Below are positions 37,048 to 46,897 of a stretch of 64,000 bases of DNA, in pieces. This DNA is from an uncultured Roseobacter sp. (GTDB lineage Bacteria > Pseudomonadota > Alphaproteobacteria > Rhodobacterales > Rhodobacteraceae): assembly GCF_947495275.1 (NCBI RefSeq), contig NZ_CANLYL010000003.1, positions 310,001 to 374,000 of the forward strand, read 5' to 3'. A program made the translations under genes and the position numbers. Every line of letters starts with the position of its first letter. The first letter of the stretch is position 1. The notes under the pieces were generated by a model that saw only the letters and a program-made list of their open reading frames with translations, ran no database searches and had not been told where the DNA came from.

Positions 37048-38010
37048 TCATTCTTCCTTCAGACTTCGGGACAAGAGGCCTGACATGGCCTCGGTTACAT
37101 CCAAACGTTTTTCCAGCAGGCCCGCAACAGCAGAGGTGATGGGCAGATCGATCTCCAACTCCTGCGCTTGCAGATGAGCGGCCATGGCAGTGGCGGCACC
37201 TTCGACTGTGATTGACGCATCAAAGGCATTTCCTTTGCCGATGGACAATCCAAGGCGGTAATTGCGCGACTGGGAAGATGTGCAGGTCAGGACAAGATCG
37301 CCAAACCCTGAGAGCCCTGCCAGCGTTTCAGGCTGGGCGCCTTTGCGCAATGCAAGTCGCTGCATCTCGGCAAAGCCGCGCGTCAGCAGGGCCGCGCGTG
37401 CACTTTCGCCTAACCCGGCGCCCATCGATGTTCCGCAGGCGATCGCAATCACGTTTTTGAGCGCCCCGCCCAGTGACGCGCCGATCTCATCGAGGCTGCG
37501 GTAAAGGCGCAACGTCGGCGTTGACAATGATGCCTGCAACAGTCTTCCGCGGTGGTCATCTGCACAGGCCAGGGTCAGGCCGGTCGGCATCCCGGCGGCA
37601 ATATCCGCAGCGAAGCTTGGACCCGTCAACAAAGCCTTTTCTGCATCGGGGACTTCTTGATCAATGATGTCGAGGGGACCCAACCCGGTGCCAAGCTCCA
37701 TGCCTTTGCAGCAGGCAACCAGCATCTTGCCGCCAAGGGCGGTGGCGTGGTCTTGCAAAAAGGCACGAAGTTTCTGCATCGGGACGGCGATCAGAAGTAT
37801 TTCAGCGGAAGCTGCGCGATCAAGGTCGGCGGTGACTGTCAGGTCTATTGGAAATGCCTTGCCGGGAAGCCGGAGCGCGTTTTCCCGGGTGTTTTGCATC
37901 GCCGCGACATGGTCTGTGTTGCGCGCCCACAGCAAAGTGGGGCCAACCTGACCCATTGTGATCGCCAGGGCGGTGCCGAATGCGCCCGAACCCAAAACCG
38001 CGATGCTCAT
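37048..38010 (-). CDS. gpsA: Glycerol-3-phosphate dehydrogenase [NAD(P)+]
   Basis: Reduces dihydroxyacetone phosphate to sn-glycerol 3-phosphate for phospholipid synthesis. The 320-aa protein has an N-terminal Rossmann motif [12 protein letters not shown] at about residues 4-15, the catalytic-lysine region [10 protein letters not shown] near the middle, and [11 protein letters not shown] further on. It overlaps tsaD by 4 bases (ATGA). Confidence 0.96.
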   Translation of the reverse strand: MSIAVLGSGAFGTALAITMGQVGPTLLWARNTDHVAAMQNTRENALRLPGKAFPIDLTVTADLDRAASAEILLIAVPMQKLRAFLQDHATALGGKMLVACCKGMELGTGLGPLDIIDQEVPDAEKALLTGPSFAADIAAGMPTGLTLACADDHRGRLLQASLSTPTLRLYRSLDEIGASLGGALKNVIAIACGTSMGAGLGESARAALLTRGFAEMQRLALRKGAQPETLAGLSGFGDLVLTCTSSQSRNYRLGLSIGKGNAFDASITVEGAATAMAAHLQAQELEIDLPITSAVAGLLEKRLDVTEAMSGLLSRSLKEE

Positions 38011-39104
38011 GCTTTTGCCCCTTTCTTTCCGCTGCCCAACATCGCCGGGCTTGATTTATCCAGCGGCCAGCGGGGACGCGCTGAAAGGGAAAAATCATCA
38101 GCCGGTCTGAGGGGCATTTGCTCAAGAGCCGCATAGGCAATCATCGCGGCGTTATCTGTGCAAAGAGCAAGCGGCGGGGCAGTGAATTCGGCCCCAAACT
38201 CGCTAGAAACAGTCTCTAATGCATTTCGGATCGCCTGATTGGCGGCGACGCCACCAGCGACGCAAAGGGTCGGCGCCGACGGTTCCGCTTGCAGATAGTC
38301 TGAAAATGCGCGCCGCGTTTTTTCGGCCAGAACATCAACAACTGCGGCCTGAAATCCTGCGCAAAGGTCTGCGCGTAGCTGGATTGGCAAGCCGCCATGT
38401 TCTTCGATGATGCGGTCTCTTGTTCTCAATACGGCTGTTTTCAATCCGGAAAAGGACATATCACAACCGGCCCGGTCCAGCAGCGGTCGCGGCAGGTTGA
38501 ACCGCATATGGTTGCCCAGTTTCGCAGCCTTCTCGACAGCGGGTCCACCGGGCTGAGGCAATCGCAGTAACCTTGCGACCTTGTCAAATGCCTCGCCCGG
38601 AGCATCGTCAATCGTCCCGCCGAGCCTTTGAAACTGATCCGCGCTGCGCACCAGCAGAAATTGACAGTGGCCACCGGAAACAAGCAGCAGAAGGTAAGGG
38701 TAGGGCACGCCATCGGTCAGTCTGGGGGTCAGCGCGTGCCCTGCGAGGTGATTTATCCCGTAAAGGGGCGCACCCGTCGCGGCAGAAAGCCCCTTTGCAC
38801 ACATGACACCTGACACAACGCCTCCAATGAGGCCGGGGCCAGAGGTTACAGCAATGGCGTCTATCTGCGCGATCGAAGTCTCCGCCTCGGCCAGCGCTTC
38901 CTCGACACAGAGATCAAGAATCTCTGCATGGGCCCGCGCAGCGATCTCAGGAACGACTCCGCCGAAATCTGCATGCAGGTTGGCTTGACCCTTGACGACA
39001 GATGACAGGATTGTGGTCTGCCCCATCCCGTCCCGGTGCAGGATTGCCGCCGCTGTGTCGTCACAGCTGCTTTCCAATCCCAGAATTGTGACGGACTTAC
39101 TCAC
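38007..39104 (-). CDS. tsaD: tRNA threonylcarbamoyltransferase TsaD
   Basis: Transfers threonylcarbamoyl to A37 of tRNAs, working with TsaB and TsaE. It has the N-terminal [19 protein letters not shown], the metal-binding HLAGH motif and LLVSGGH. I prefer the GTG at 39104 (365 aa, protein VSKSVTILG) because a GGGG lies 8-11 bases upstream and the start fits homologues; an ATG at 39125 would add seven residues without a clear ribosome-binding site. It is divergent from hemD. Confidence 0.94.
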   Translation of the reverse strand: MSKSVTILGLESSCDDTAAAILHRDGMGQTTILSSVVKGQANLHADFGGVVPEIAARAHAEILDLCVEEALAEAETSIAQIDAIAVTSGPGLIGGVVSGVMCAKGLSAATGAPLYGINHLAGHALTPRLTDGVPYPYLLLLVSGGHCQFLLVRSADQFQRLGGTIDDAPGEAFDKVARLLRLPQPGGPAVEKAAKLGNHMRFNLPRPLLDRAGCDMSFSGLKTAVLRTRDRIIEEHGGLPIQLRADLCAGFQAAVVDVLAEKTRRAFSDYLQAEPSAPTLCVAGGVAANQAIRNALETVSSEFGAEFTAPPLALCTDNAAMIAYAALEQMPLRPADDFSLSARPRWPLDKSSPAMLGSGKKGAKA

Positions 39105-39178
39105 TGAAGGCCCCGTTGCATGCATATGGGCAGGCAGGTAACACCGTAAGCGGTCGCAAACAATGCCAAGGGTCTTTA

Positions 39179-39889
39179 ATGGGTCACGCTCCTATCTCTT
39201 TGATACTGACCCGGCCTGCGGGGTCAAATGAGCGATTCCTGGAGCTTTGCCCACCGCGGCTCTTTCCGCGCTTTCAGGTGATACACGCCCCGCTGACAGA
39301 GATTTCGGCAACCGGTCTGGCCGTAAACCTGGACCAGGAGGATAACGCGATCTTCACCTCTGCGAATGGTGTGAAGTTCGCCCCGGCTGGTGCGGGTCGG
39401 AAGGCCTATTGTGTTGGGGCCGCCACAACCCGCGCTGCGGCGCAGGCGGGCTGGATCAGTCAGCGCGGAGGCGAGGACGCCGCCGGATTGATTTCATTTC
39501 TGGAGCATCTGAAGCCCGAAGAGCGGCTCGTACATTTATCTGGCGTTCACACCCGTGGACAGGTTGCAGAGAAACTGGGCGCGGCTGGGCTCAATGTCGA
39601 CCGCGTGAAGGTTTATGACCAAAAGCTTATGCCACTGACTGCCCAGGCAGACGACGTGTTGCGCAAATCGGGCCAGGTTGTCGTGCCCCTGTTTTCGCCG
39701 CGATCGGCGGCACATTTTGCGGCGATTTGCCCCGCCAGCGCATACCCCTATGCCGTTTTCTTAAGTGAATCTGTGAACGCTGAAGCTGCCGGATTAAACA
39801 TCGCGGGTTCTGAAACAGCGGAAAACCCTGATGCAATCGAGATGTGGCAGGCCATTGAAAAGATGGTCGCGCGCATCACCTTGGGTTGA
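39179..39889 (+). CDS. hemD: Uroporphyrinogen-III synthase
   Basis: Closes and inverts ring D of hydroxymethylbilane to give uroporphyrinogen III in haem synthesis. The 236-aa two-domain protein begins with [15 protein letters not shown], a typical HemD start, and contains AIFTSANGV and [13 protein letters not shown]. The ATG at 39179 is preferred over an upstream in-frame ATG that would overlap tsaD. hemC, often adjacent in other bacteria, is not here. The mitofilin gene and hemY follow. Confidence 0.88.
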   Translation: MGHAPISLILTRPAGSNERFLELCPPRLFPRFQVIHAPLTEISATGLAVNLDQEDNAIFTSANGVKFAPAGAGRKAYCVGAATTRAAAQAGWISQRGGEDAAGLISFLEHLKPEERLVHLSGVHTRGQVAEKLGAAGLNVDRVKVYDQKLMPLTAQADDVLRKSGQVVVPLFSPRSAAHFAAICPASAYPYAVFLSESVNAEAAGLNIAGSETAENPDAIEMWQAIEKMVARITLG

Positions 39890-39958
39890 GAGGTGGAGGT
39901 GGCGCGGGTAAGGTTCTAGGGCGTGCCTACGGGGGGCAGATTCGAAAGGGTGTAGGGA

Positions 39959-41233
39959 GTGGCGAAAGCTGAAGACGAAAAAGACGTTTCTGACGAGGGC
40001 ACGGCAGTGGAAAAGCTGCAATCTGATGCCGATGAACAGGCTGCTGCGCCAGAGTCAGAGTCGAGTTTAGATGCCCAGGAGGAAGCTTCGGAAGCAGAAA
40101 CGTCTGATGCTGAACATGAAAACGGTGAACTTGATCCGGACACCGCCCCCGAAGGGGGTCTTGCGGAAAAGGAAGATCTCGCCGACGGCGATCCAGAAGA
40201 TGAGGTCGAAGCCGAGCTTGAACATGAAGAAAGCGCCCAGGAAGCTCAGACAGAGGAGCGTCCGGCACCCCCTCCGGCCCCCGCGCAAAACACATCCAGT
40301 TTCTGGCCCGCGGTCTTTGGTGGCGTGATTGCCGCGCTTTTGGGATTCATTGCGGGTCGTGGGGACGTTCTTGATGGTGTTTTGCCAGCATCAATGCAGC
40401 GACAAGCTGTTGATCTCGCTCCAATTGAGGCAGAAACGCAAGCCCTGGCGGAGGCAAACAGCGCGCTGATAGAACGGATTGATGGTCTGGAAGCGGTTAT
40501 CGCTGCCACGCCCGAACCGGTTCCTGCTCGGGACGAAGAATTGATATCCTCGGTTGATGCGCTTCAATCTGCATTGCTTCAAATGACATCGCGGCTGGAG
40601 GCCATCGAGTCCCGGCCCGAACCAGAGCCTAGCGCACCGGTTGTCGACAATAGTGGCGAGATTGCTGCTCTCCAGTCCGCTCTTGCGGATTTGCAGGCGC
40701 AACTGAGCGAAGATGAAGCGCGTGCACGGACGGAGGCGGAACGTGTTCTGGCACGCGCCGCGCTTACACGAGTGGAGACGGCAGTCGACAGTGGCACCGC
40801 TTTCGAGCCTGCCTTGGGTGCCCTGGAAGAAGTGGCACCGGTTGATGTTCCGGATGTTTTGCGATCCGCGGCGGCCGAAGGGGTGCCCACAATGTCCATG
40901 TTGCGCGAAGGGTTCCCTGACGCGGCGCGGGCCGGGCTGGCAGCGGCTCGCGCGGAAGTTCCGGAATCGGAAGTGCAGGGGATCGGCGGTTTTATTCGCC
41001 GGCAATTGAGCGTCCGGTCGGTGACGCCGCGTGAAGGGACTGATCCGGATGCGATATTGTCCCGCGCAGAGGCGGCCATGAAAGCGGAAGATCTGGATAC
41101 CGCTCTGCGCGAAATGGATGCTTTACCGGATGCGGCGAAGGCCGCGATGCAGGGTTGGCTTGATAGTGCAAATGCGCGCAAGGCTGCTCGGGACGCGACG
41201 AAATCCCTCTCCGACAGTCTGACAGTGAACTAA
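39959..41233 (+). CDS. Mitofilin (Mic60)-family membrane protein
   Basis: The 424-aa protein has a long, very acidic N-terminal region (about residues 1-105), one membrane helix (about 115-130, FWPAVFGGVIAALLGFIAG), a coiled-coil stretch rich in Ala, Glu and Leu (about 150-270), and a C-terminal mitofilin-signature-like region. Bacterial Mic60 homologues are found in alphaproteobacteria and are linked to intracytoplasmic membrane shape. The GTG at 39959 is the first possible start after an in-frame TAG; GTG at 40007 is an alternative. It sits between hemD and hemY, a conserved position. Confidence 0.8.
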   Translation: MAKAEDEKDVSDEGTAVEKLQSDADEQAAAPESESSLDAQEEASEAETSDAEHENGELDPDTAPEGGLAEKEDLADGDPEDEVEAELEHEESAQEAQTEERPAPPPAPAQNTSSFWPAVFGGVIAALLGFIAGRGDVLDGVLPASMQRQAVDLAPIEAETQALAEANSALIERIDGLEAVIAATPEPVPARDEELISSVDALQSALLQMTSRLEAIESRPEPEPSAPVVDNSGEIAALQSALADLQAQLSEDEARARTEAERVLARAALTRVETAVDSGTAFEPALGALEEVAPVDVPDVLRSAAAEGVPTMSMLREGFPDAARAGLAAARAEVPESEVQGIGGFIRRQLSVRSVTPREGTDPDAILSRAEAAMKAEDLDTALREMDALPDAAKAAMQGWLDSANARKAARDATKSLSDSLTVN

Positions 41234-41243
41234 GGAAAACGTT

Positions 41244-42743
41244 ATGCTCTGGTCCCTTATAAAGATTGTCCTGTTCGTTGCTGCAGTGGCGCTACTTGCC
41301 CTTGGTGCAGGTTACCTGCTTGAAAGCCAGGGGGGCGTGCAGATCACCGTCATGGGGAGTGAATTTACCTTTAGCCCGATCCAGTCTGTCATAGCCGTCG
41401 TTGTTTTCGTTGTTGCGGTCTGGATCATGTTGAAGCTTTTGTCGCTGCTGTTGGCGACATGGAAATTTCTCAACGGGGATGAAACTGCGCTATCGCGTTA
41501 TTTCGACCGTAATCGCGAGCGGAAGGGTTTTGAGGCGCTGTCCGAAGGGATGATGGCGCTGGCCAGTGGAGAAGGGCGGCTGGCGATGGCCAAGGCTGCC
41601 AAAGCTGACAAATACCTCAATAAACCCGCCTTGACCAACCTGTTGACGGCGCAGGCCGCAGAACTGGCGGGCGACAAGCACAAAGCGGAAGAGACCTATA
41701 AGAAACTCGTCGCCAATGATGCCACGCGATTTGTTGGTGTTCGCGGCATTCTTAAGCAAAAACTGGCTGATGGAGACACCGAAACAGCGTTGCAATTGGC
41801 CGAGCGCGCCTTTGCGCTCAAACCGAAGCACGAAGAGACACAAGATGTTTTGCTTCGCCTGCAAGCACAGAAAGAAGATTGGTCGGGCGCCCGGCAAACA
41901 CTCAGCGCCAAGCTGAAACACGGGCATCTACCGCGCGATGTGCACAGACGGCGCGATGCGGTTCTGGCCTTGTCGGAAGCCAGGGACATCATGGCCGGTG
42001 ATGCAACCATTGAAACACAGGAAAAAGCGATTGAGGCCAACAAGCTCTCGCCTGATCTGATCCCAGCCGCTGTTATGGCGGCGCAAAGCTACATTGAAAA
42101 GAACAAGCCTCGTCTCGCCACGCGACTTCTGAAAAAAGCCTGGGAAACGCACCCGCATCCGGATCTTGCTGCCGCATTTGCCGCGATAGAGCCGGAAGAG
42201 ACCCCGGCGCAACGGATAAAGCGATTTTCGGTGCTGACCCGTGCCAATCCGACGGATTCTGAAACACAGATGTTGCTGGCAGAGTTGCATATTGCAAATG
42301 AGGATTTCCCGCAGGCGCGGCGATCTCTGGGCGATTTGGTGGAAAAGGACCCAACGGCGCGATCGGTCACATTGATGGCGGCGATCGAAAGAGGCGAAGG
42401 GGCGGATGACGCCGTGGTGCGTGGATGGCTGGCGCGCGCGCTCTCGGTTTCTCGCGGACCACAATGGATTTGTGACAATTGCCAGCATATTCACGCTGAT
42501 TGGGCACCTATCTGCGAGAACTGCGAGAGTTTCGATACCCTCGCCTGGAAGCGGCCCCCTATGTCGGAGGTCGCGATGCCGGTGGGCGTTCAGATGTTAC
42601 CGCTGATTGTCGGTGCTCCCACGGACAATACGGTACCTGATGACTTGCCGGATGAAGAAACCATCGAAGATGCCGAGTTGCTGCCCGCGGAAGGGTCCGG
42701 TGGGACGGATCCGCAAGCGTCGGAAGAGGTCAAGGCAAGTTAG
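41244..42743 (+). CDS. hemY: HemY-family TPR protein with C-terminal zinc ribbon
   Basis: The 499-aa protein has two N-terminal membrane helices (about residues 3-25 and 45-72), a HemY_N region, and TPR-like helical repeats to about residue 370. A C-terminal pair of CxxC knuckles (CDNC at about 410 and CENC at about 426, each near a tryptophan) resembles a rubredoxin-like zinc ribbon. HemY is linked to haem synthesis mainly by gene context and mutants; its enzymatic role is unclear. It starts 10 bases after the mitofilin gene. Confidence 0.88.
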   Translation: MLWSLIKIVLFVAAVALLALGAGYLLESQGGVQITVMGSEFTFSPIQSVIAVVVFVVAVWIMLKLLSLLLATWKFLNGDETALSRYFDRNRERKGFEALSEGMMALASGEGRLAMAKAAKADKYLNKPALTNLLTAQAAELAGDKHKAEETYKKLVANDATRFVGVRGILKQKLADGDTETALQLAERAFALKPKHEETQDVLLRLQAQKEDWSGARQTLSAKLKHGHLPRDVHRRRDAVLALSEARDIMAGDATIETQEKAIEANKLSPDLIPAAVMAAQSYIEKNKPRLATRLLKKAWETHPHPDLAAAFAAIEPEETPAQRIKRFSVLTRANPTDSETQMLLAELHIANEDFPQARRSLGDLVEKDPTARSVTLMAAIERGEGADDAVVRGWLARALSVSRGPQWICDNCQHIHADWAPICENCESFDTLAWKRPPMSEVAMPVGVQMLPLIVGAPTDNTVPDDLPDEETIEDAELLPAEGSGGTDPQASEEVKAS

Positions 42744-42747
42744 GGTC

Positions 42748-42778
42748 TTGACCTTCCAGTAACTGGAACCCCTATATC
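42748..42778 (+). promoter_or_regulatory. CueR-type promoter and operator for copA
   Basis: -35 TTGACC (42748-42753) and -10 TATATC (42773-42778) are separated by 19 bases, the overlong spacer typical of MerR-family promoters. The perfect dyad TTCCAGTAACTGGAA (42754-42768) lies inside the spacer. It is 30 bases upstream of the copA start, and a CueR gene lies at the other end of copA. Confidence 0.85.
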
Positions 42779-42807
42779 CCTCCTGAAACCTTCAAGAGGG
42801 GCCATGC

Positions 42808-45063
42808 GTGTCTGCATCGCATACAATAAAACTCTCCATCGACAAGATGTCCTGCGCCTCATGTGTCGGGCGTGTTGACAAGATATTGTCCGCTGTAAGC
42901 GGCGTGGAACGCGTCGCTGTTAATCTGGCGACCGAAGAGGCCACAGTGGACATAGCAAGTGCTCACCTGGCGCCCGAATTTCTGGCACAGGAAGTGACCC
43001 GAGCAGGCTATCCGGCGCAGGTGATCAACGAACGGGATTACGAAGATTCACAGGCTAAACACTCTGATCGGGCACATGTATTAGCCAGACGTACCCTGCT
43101 GGCTGCCGTTCTTGCGCTTCCGGTCGTGGTGCTGGAAATGGGTGGCCATATTGTGCCCACGTTTCATCAATTCATCGCGCAAACGATAGGGGTTCAATTC
43201 AGCTGGGCGGTGCAGGCTGTCCTGACGACGGCCATTCTTTTTGGCCCGGGGCGCTCCTTCTACGCGCTGGGCATATCCGCGCTGCTGAAACGTGCGCCCG
43301 ACATGAACAGCCTTGTCGCTATCGGCACCGCTGCCGCCTACCTCTTTTCACTCTGTGTCCTGTTGTTCCCGGATGTTGTGCCAGCGCAGTCGCAGGCCGT
43401 TTATTTCGAAGCAGCAGCAGTCATTGTCGTCTTCATTTTGCTGGGGCGTTGGCTTGAAGCACGGGCCAAGGGCCATACGGGCGCGGCCATCAGATCCCTG
43501 TTGGATTTGCAGCCTAAAACCGCGAATTTAGAGACTGCTGAAGGTGTCATTTCGGTCGATATCGAAACGCTGTCAGTCGGGGATATCGTCCTTTTGAAAC
43601 CCGGCGAACGCGTCGCGGTGGATGCCGTCGTCACAGAGGGCAGGGGCCATATTGACGAAAGTATGATCACCGGTGAGCCGTTGCCTGTTGAAAAGGTACC
43701 GGGTGATCTGGTGACCGGCGGAACCGTCAATGGGCAGGGCAGCCTGAAGCTGAAGGTAAGGCAAACCGGCGCCGATACTGTACTCGCCAGCATCATCCGG
43801 ATGGTGCAGGAAGCTCAGGGTGCGAAGCTTCCGATCCAGACATTGGTTGACCGCATCACCCATTGGTTTGTGCCCGGCGTATTGGTAATCGCGACCCTGA
43901 CCGCCTTTTTGTGGGGGATTCTGGGTCCGGAGCCGGTGGCGTCACATGCGTTGGTTGCCGGGGTCGCGGTGCTGATCATCGCCTGTCCCTGCGCCATGGG
44001 TCTCGCAACACCGACCTCGATCATGGTTGCGACCGGACGCGCCGCCGAAATGGGGGTGCTGTTCCGCAAGGGTGATGCGCTTCAGTCTTTGGCAGAGGTT
44101 GACCTGATCGCATTTGACAAGACAGGGACGCTCACAGTTGGTCAGCCGGAACTGTCTGAACTAACCGTCAGCGAAGGGTATGACCGCACCAAGGTCTTGC
44201 GTCTGATCGCAAGCCTTGAGGCGCGCGCCGAACACCCTGTCGCCAAAGCCATTGTTGATGCAGCAACTCAACAGGGTCTGGAACTGGCACCCAGCCGCTA
44301 CGTCACCGCGTTGAGTGGTATGGGCATCGAAGGGGTCGTCTCCGGTCAGTTCGTGCTGATCGGCTCAGACCGGTTGATGAAAGATCGCGGCTTGGAAACT
44401 ACGGCCTTTCAAAACCAGGCCGACGCGCTGTCAGAGCGTGGCCACACGGTTTTCTTCGCGGCGATAGACGACGAGGTCGCCGCAATGATCAGCGTGTCCG
44501 ATCAAATCAAACCGGATGCGGAACGCTTGATTTCGGGCCTTGTTTCTCAAGGCATCGAGGTTGCGATGATCACCGGGGACCGAAAGGCCACTGCCGAAAC
44601 AGTTTGTCGTCAGATCGGGATCGACAAGGTGGTCGCCGAAGTGCTGCCAAACCAGAAAGTTGATGCGCTGACGCAATTGCGCGGAGCCGATGCAAAGATC
44701 GCTTTTGTCGGAGATGGCATCAATGACGCGCCCGCGCTGGCCTATGCGGATGTCGGTATCGCCATCGGTACCGGAACGGATATTGCGATCGAAGCGGCGG
44801 ATGTGGTTTTGATGTCCGGCAACCTACAGGGTATCACATCCGCGGTTTCTGCGGCGAAAATGACCATGCGCAATATCAGGCAAAATCTGTTCTGGGCGTT
44901 TGGATATAATGTTGCCCTTATCCCGGTCGCTGCCGGTGCGCTCTATTCCGGGTTTGGCATTCTGTTGTCGCCTCAACTGGCCGCCGGGGCCATGGCTCTA
45001 TCGAGCCTTTTCGTACTTGCGAATGCGCTGCGGTTGCGCCGGATGAACAGGAGAATTGCATGA
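42808..45063 (+). CDS. copA: Copper-exporting P1B-type ATPase CopA
   Basis: Pumps Cu(I) out of the cytoplasm at the cost of ATP. The 751-aa protein has one N-terminal heavy-metal-associated domain with metal site MSCASC (residues 14-19), eight membrane helices, actuator motif TGEPLPVEK, transport motif ACPCAMGLATPTS, phosphorylation site DKTGTLT, the HP motif EHPVAKA, and hinge GDGINDAPAL. The start is GTG with an AGAGGGG upstream. Copper rather than zinc or cadmium is inferred from CPC and the linked CueR. It overlaps cueR by 4 bases. Confidence 0.95.
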   Translation: MSASHTIKLSIDKMSCASCVGRVDKILSAVSGVERVAVNLATEEATVDIASAHLAPEFLAQEVTRAGYPAQVINERDYEDSQAKHSDRAHVLARRTLLAAVLALPVVVLEMGGHIVPTFHQFIAQTIGVQFSWAVQAVLTTAILFGPGRSFYALGISALLKRAPDMNSLVAIGTAAAYLFSLCVLLFPDVVPAQSQAVYFEAAAVIVVFILLGRWLEARAKGHTGAAIRSLLDLQPKTANLETAEGVISVDIETLSVGDIVLLKPGERVAVDAVVTEGRGHIDESMITGEPLPVEKVPGDLVTGGTVNGQGSLKLKVRQTGADTVLASIIRMVQEAQGAKLPIQTLVDRITHWFVPGVLVIATLTAFLWGILGPEPVASHALVAGVAVLIIACPCAMGLATPTSIMVATGRAAEMGVLFRKGDALQSLAEVDLIAFDKTGTLTVGQPELSELTVSEGYDRTKVLRLIASLEARAEHPVAKAIVDAATQQGLELAPSRYVTALSGMGIEGVVSGQFVLIGSDRLMKDRGLETTAFQNQADALSERGHTVFFAAIDDEVAAMISVSDQIKPDAERLISGLVSQGIEVAMITGDRKATAETVCRQIGIDKVVAEVLPNQKVDALTQLRGADAKIAFVGDGINDAPALAYADVGIAIGTGTDIAIEAADVVLMSGNLQGITSAVSAAKMTMRNIRQNLFWAFGYNVALIPVAAGALYSGFGILLSPQLAAGAMALSSLFVLANALRLRRMNRRIA

Positions 45064-45449
45064 ATATCTCTGATGTGGCCAAACGTACGGGCCTGCCAGT
45101 CAAGACAATCCGGTATTATGAAGACATTGGGCTGATCGCACCCGCCCGAAGCGGTAACGGATACCGTAGCTTTTCCGACAGTGACATTCACAAACTGGCC
45201 TTCTTGGGCAGAGCGCGATCCCTGGGGTTCGGTATCGATGCCTGTCGCGGGTTGCTGAGGCTTTACAACGACAAATCGCGTGCCAGCGCGGATGTGAAGA
45301 AACTCGCACAGGAACATCTGGCTGAGATTGATCAGAAGCTCAGCGAACTGCACCAGATGCGGGACACCCTGTCTCATCTCATCGAGACATGCGCAGGTAA
45401 TGACCGTCCGGACTGCCCCATTCTGGCGGACCTTGCGTCGGAGTGTTAG
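45060..45449 (+). CDS. cueR: Cu(I)-responsive MerR-family regulator CueR
   Basis: The 129-aa protein has an N-terminal MerR winged helix (NISDVAKRTGLPVKTIRYYE), a dimerisation helix, and the metal-binding loop CAGNDRPDC with cysteines at 111 and 119, the spacing of Cu(I)-sensing CueR. It overlaps copA by 4 bases (ATGA) and should act on the long-spacer promoter at 42748. Induction by Cu(I), Ag(I) or Au(I) is the family expectation. Confidence 0.93.
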   Translation: MNISDVAKRTGLPVKTIRYYEDIGLIAPARSGNGYRSFSDSDIHKLAFLGRARSLGFGIDACRGLLRLYNDKSRASADVKKLAQEHLAEIDQKLSELHQMRDTLSHLIETCAGNDRPDCPILADLASEC

Positions 45450-45490
45450 CAGGGCTTGACGCGCGATCCTGATGCGTCAGGGTGACCGCT

Positions 45491-45913
45491 ATGGCTCAGA
45501 TTTTCGCGCATACCATCAAAGTGTTGTTCCAGCATTGTGACCCGGCTGGCATCGTTTTCTATCCCCGCTATTTCGAAATGGTCAATCAGACCGTCGAAGA
45601 ATGGCATGAGGTTGGGCTACAGCATTCCTTTTCCCAGATGCATCTGGAGTCCGGATATGGGGTTCCGACGGTCTCTATCGGTGCGGAGTTTACAGCGCCC
45701 AGCAAAATGGGAGATGTCCTGACCTGGACGTTGGTTGTCAAGAAGCTGGGCCGTACGTCAGCGCATTTGCATATTGAGGCACATTGCGGCGATCAGTTGC
45801 GAATGACCGCAACACCGGTGCTGGTCTCTGTTCATATGAAAACAGGTCGTCCCGTGCCATGGTCTGAAAAGATCAGGGATCGCATGCAGGCGTTTCTGAA
45901 CGTCGAAGGTTGA
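45491..45913 (+). CDS. Acyl-CoA thioesterase (4-hydroxybenzoyl-CoA thioesterase family)
   Basis: The 140-aa hotdog-fold protein has the catalytic-aspartate motif HCDPAGIVFYPRYFEM at about residues 15-30, diagnostic of the 4-HBT/YbgC branch. It hydrolyses an acyl- or aroyl-CoA; the substrate cannot be fixed from sequence. The ATG at 45491 is preferred over an in-frame GTG three codons upstream because AGGGTG then acts as ribosome-binding site. It is convergent with the XRE regulator. Confidence 0.88.
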   Translation: MAQIFAHTIKVLFQHCDPAGIVFYPRYFEMVNQTVEEWHEVGLQHSFSQMHLESGYGVPTVSIGAEFTAPSKMGDVLTWTLVVKKLGRTSAHLHIEAHCGDQLRMTATPVLVSVHMKTGRPVPWSEKIRDRMQAFLNVEG

Positions 45914-45934
45914 CCCGCTGTCTTTCGGTGAAAT

Positions 45935-46762
45935 TTAACCGCGCACGGCATCTGCAAGCGCTTCGATAACCTCATGAACGCGGTCAGAACCAATGGTCGC
46001 GCGTCGCACGAGCCGGTCGAACTGTCGGGAAAATCCACGTACCTGATCGGGGCTGCTGACCATCAGATAAGCATCGCCGATATAGAGCGCCACACGCTGT
46101 TTGCCAAAGACGGTAAATGGGGCAGAGAAGGTCTCGGTGCCATCGTAAAGGTGCAACCGCAGAGCGGGGTAGTTCTCACGGCAAACGCGGGCCATGTGCG
46201 CAAGCTGTGCGCGACATGTCTGGGCCTCCGCTCCGCGCCAAAGCCCCGTGCGCGCCGACAGATCTTTCAGCGTTTGAATGGGCATGGCGATCTCCACGTC
46301 CAGATCGTCGAGCGAAATACGTTCCAGAACGTTCTCAACACCGCCACCACGCGCATCGGTGTTTGTGTCTGCCGCTTCCGGTGACAGGCTTACCATATCC
46401 GGCAATGTCGACGGCACATATCGCAGTTTGAAGCCCGAAGCTTCCCGCCGCCATTGATCAAGGGGCGTGGAGCCGTCTGCCTGAACGGCTTTCTCAATAT
46501 GTACACTTGCGGCAACTTCCTGGCGCCCTTCGGGGGCGTTTTCAAGACATAGCAACCAATCCACGGACACGCCGGTAACCTGTGCTATGCGCCGCAGCAT
46601 TTCTGCTCTTGGAAGGCGATCAGAATCGGGATTGAGAAACTGGCTGAGCGCAGAGCGATCCATACCTACCGACTTCAGGAAATGACCTTTACCAGCCGGA
46701 TGGGAGGCGAGCACCTGCGACAGGCGTGATTTGAAGTTTGTGGAAAGATCACGTTTATCCAT
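45935..46762 (-). CDS. XRE-family transcriptional regulator
   Basis: The 275-aa protein has an N-terminal helix-turn-helix (about residues 10-70; KSVGMDRSALSQFLNP and MLRRIAQVTGVSVDWLL) and a C-terminal region of about 150 residues of unknown ligand, containing LRLHLYDGTETFSAPFTVFG. The ATG at 46762 gives the family start MDKRDLSTNFKS; a longer open frame upstream runs through non-coding DNA. It is divergent from a fatty-acid desaturase and has a dyad 19 bases upstream of the ATG, so autoregulation and desaturase control are likely but inferred. Confidence 0.83.
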   Translation of the reverse strand: MDKRDLSTNFKSRLSQVLASHPAGKGHFLKSVGMDRSALSQFLNPDSDRLPRAEMLRRIAQVTGVSVDWLLCLENAPEGRQEVAASVHIEKAVQADGSTPLDQWRREASGFKLRYVPSTLPDMVSLSPEAADTNTDARGGGVENVLERISLDDLDVEIAMPIQTLKDLSARTGLWRGAEAQTCRAQLAHMARVCRENYPALRLHLYDGTETFSAPFTVFGKQRVALYIGDAYLMVSSPDQVRGFSRQFDRLVRRATIGSDRVHEVIEALADAVRG

Positions 46763-46780
46763 ACAGCGAATGTGCAGTTT

Positions 46781-46798
46781 TGTTGTAGATACACAACA
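46781..46798. promoter_or_regulatory. Dyad operator candidate between the XRE regulator and desaturase genes
   Basis: TGTTGT and ACAACA flank a 6-base spacer (46781-46786 and 46793-46798). A second looser dyad, AAATGC/GCATATTT, follows at about 46805-46825. The 135-base gap holds the divergent promoters of both genes. Confidence 0.45.
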
Positions 46799-46897
46799 TA
46801 ATTCTTTAAATGCTGCATATTTAATACAAGAATGACAAATCCACGCTCTTGCACCAATTCCGGATGACCCGAAGAATATGCTTGGGGAAGTTAATCT

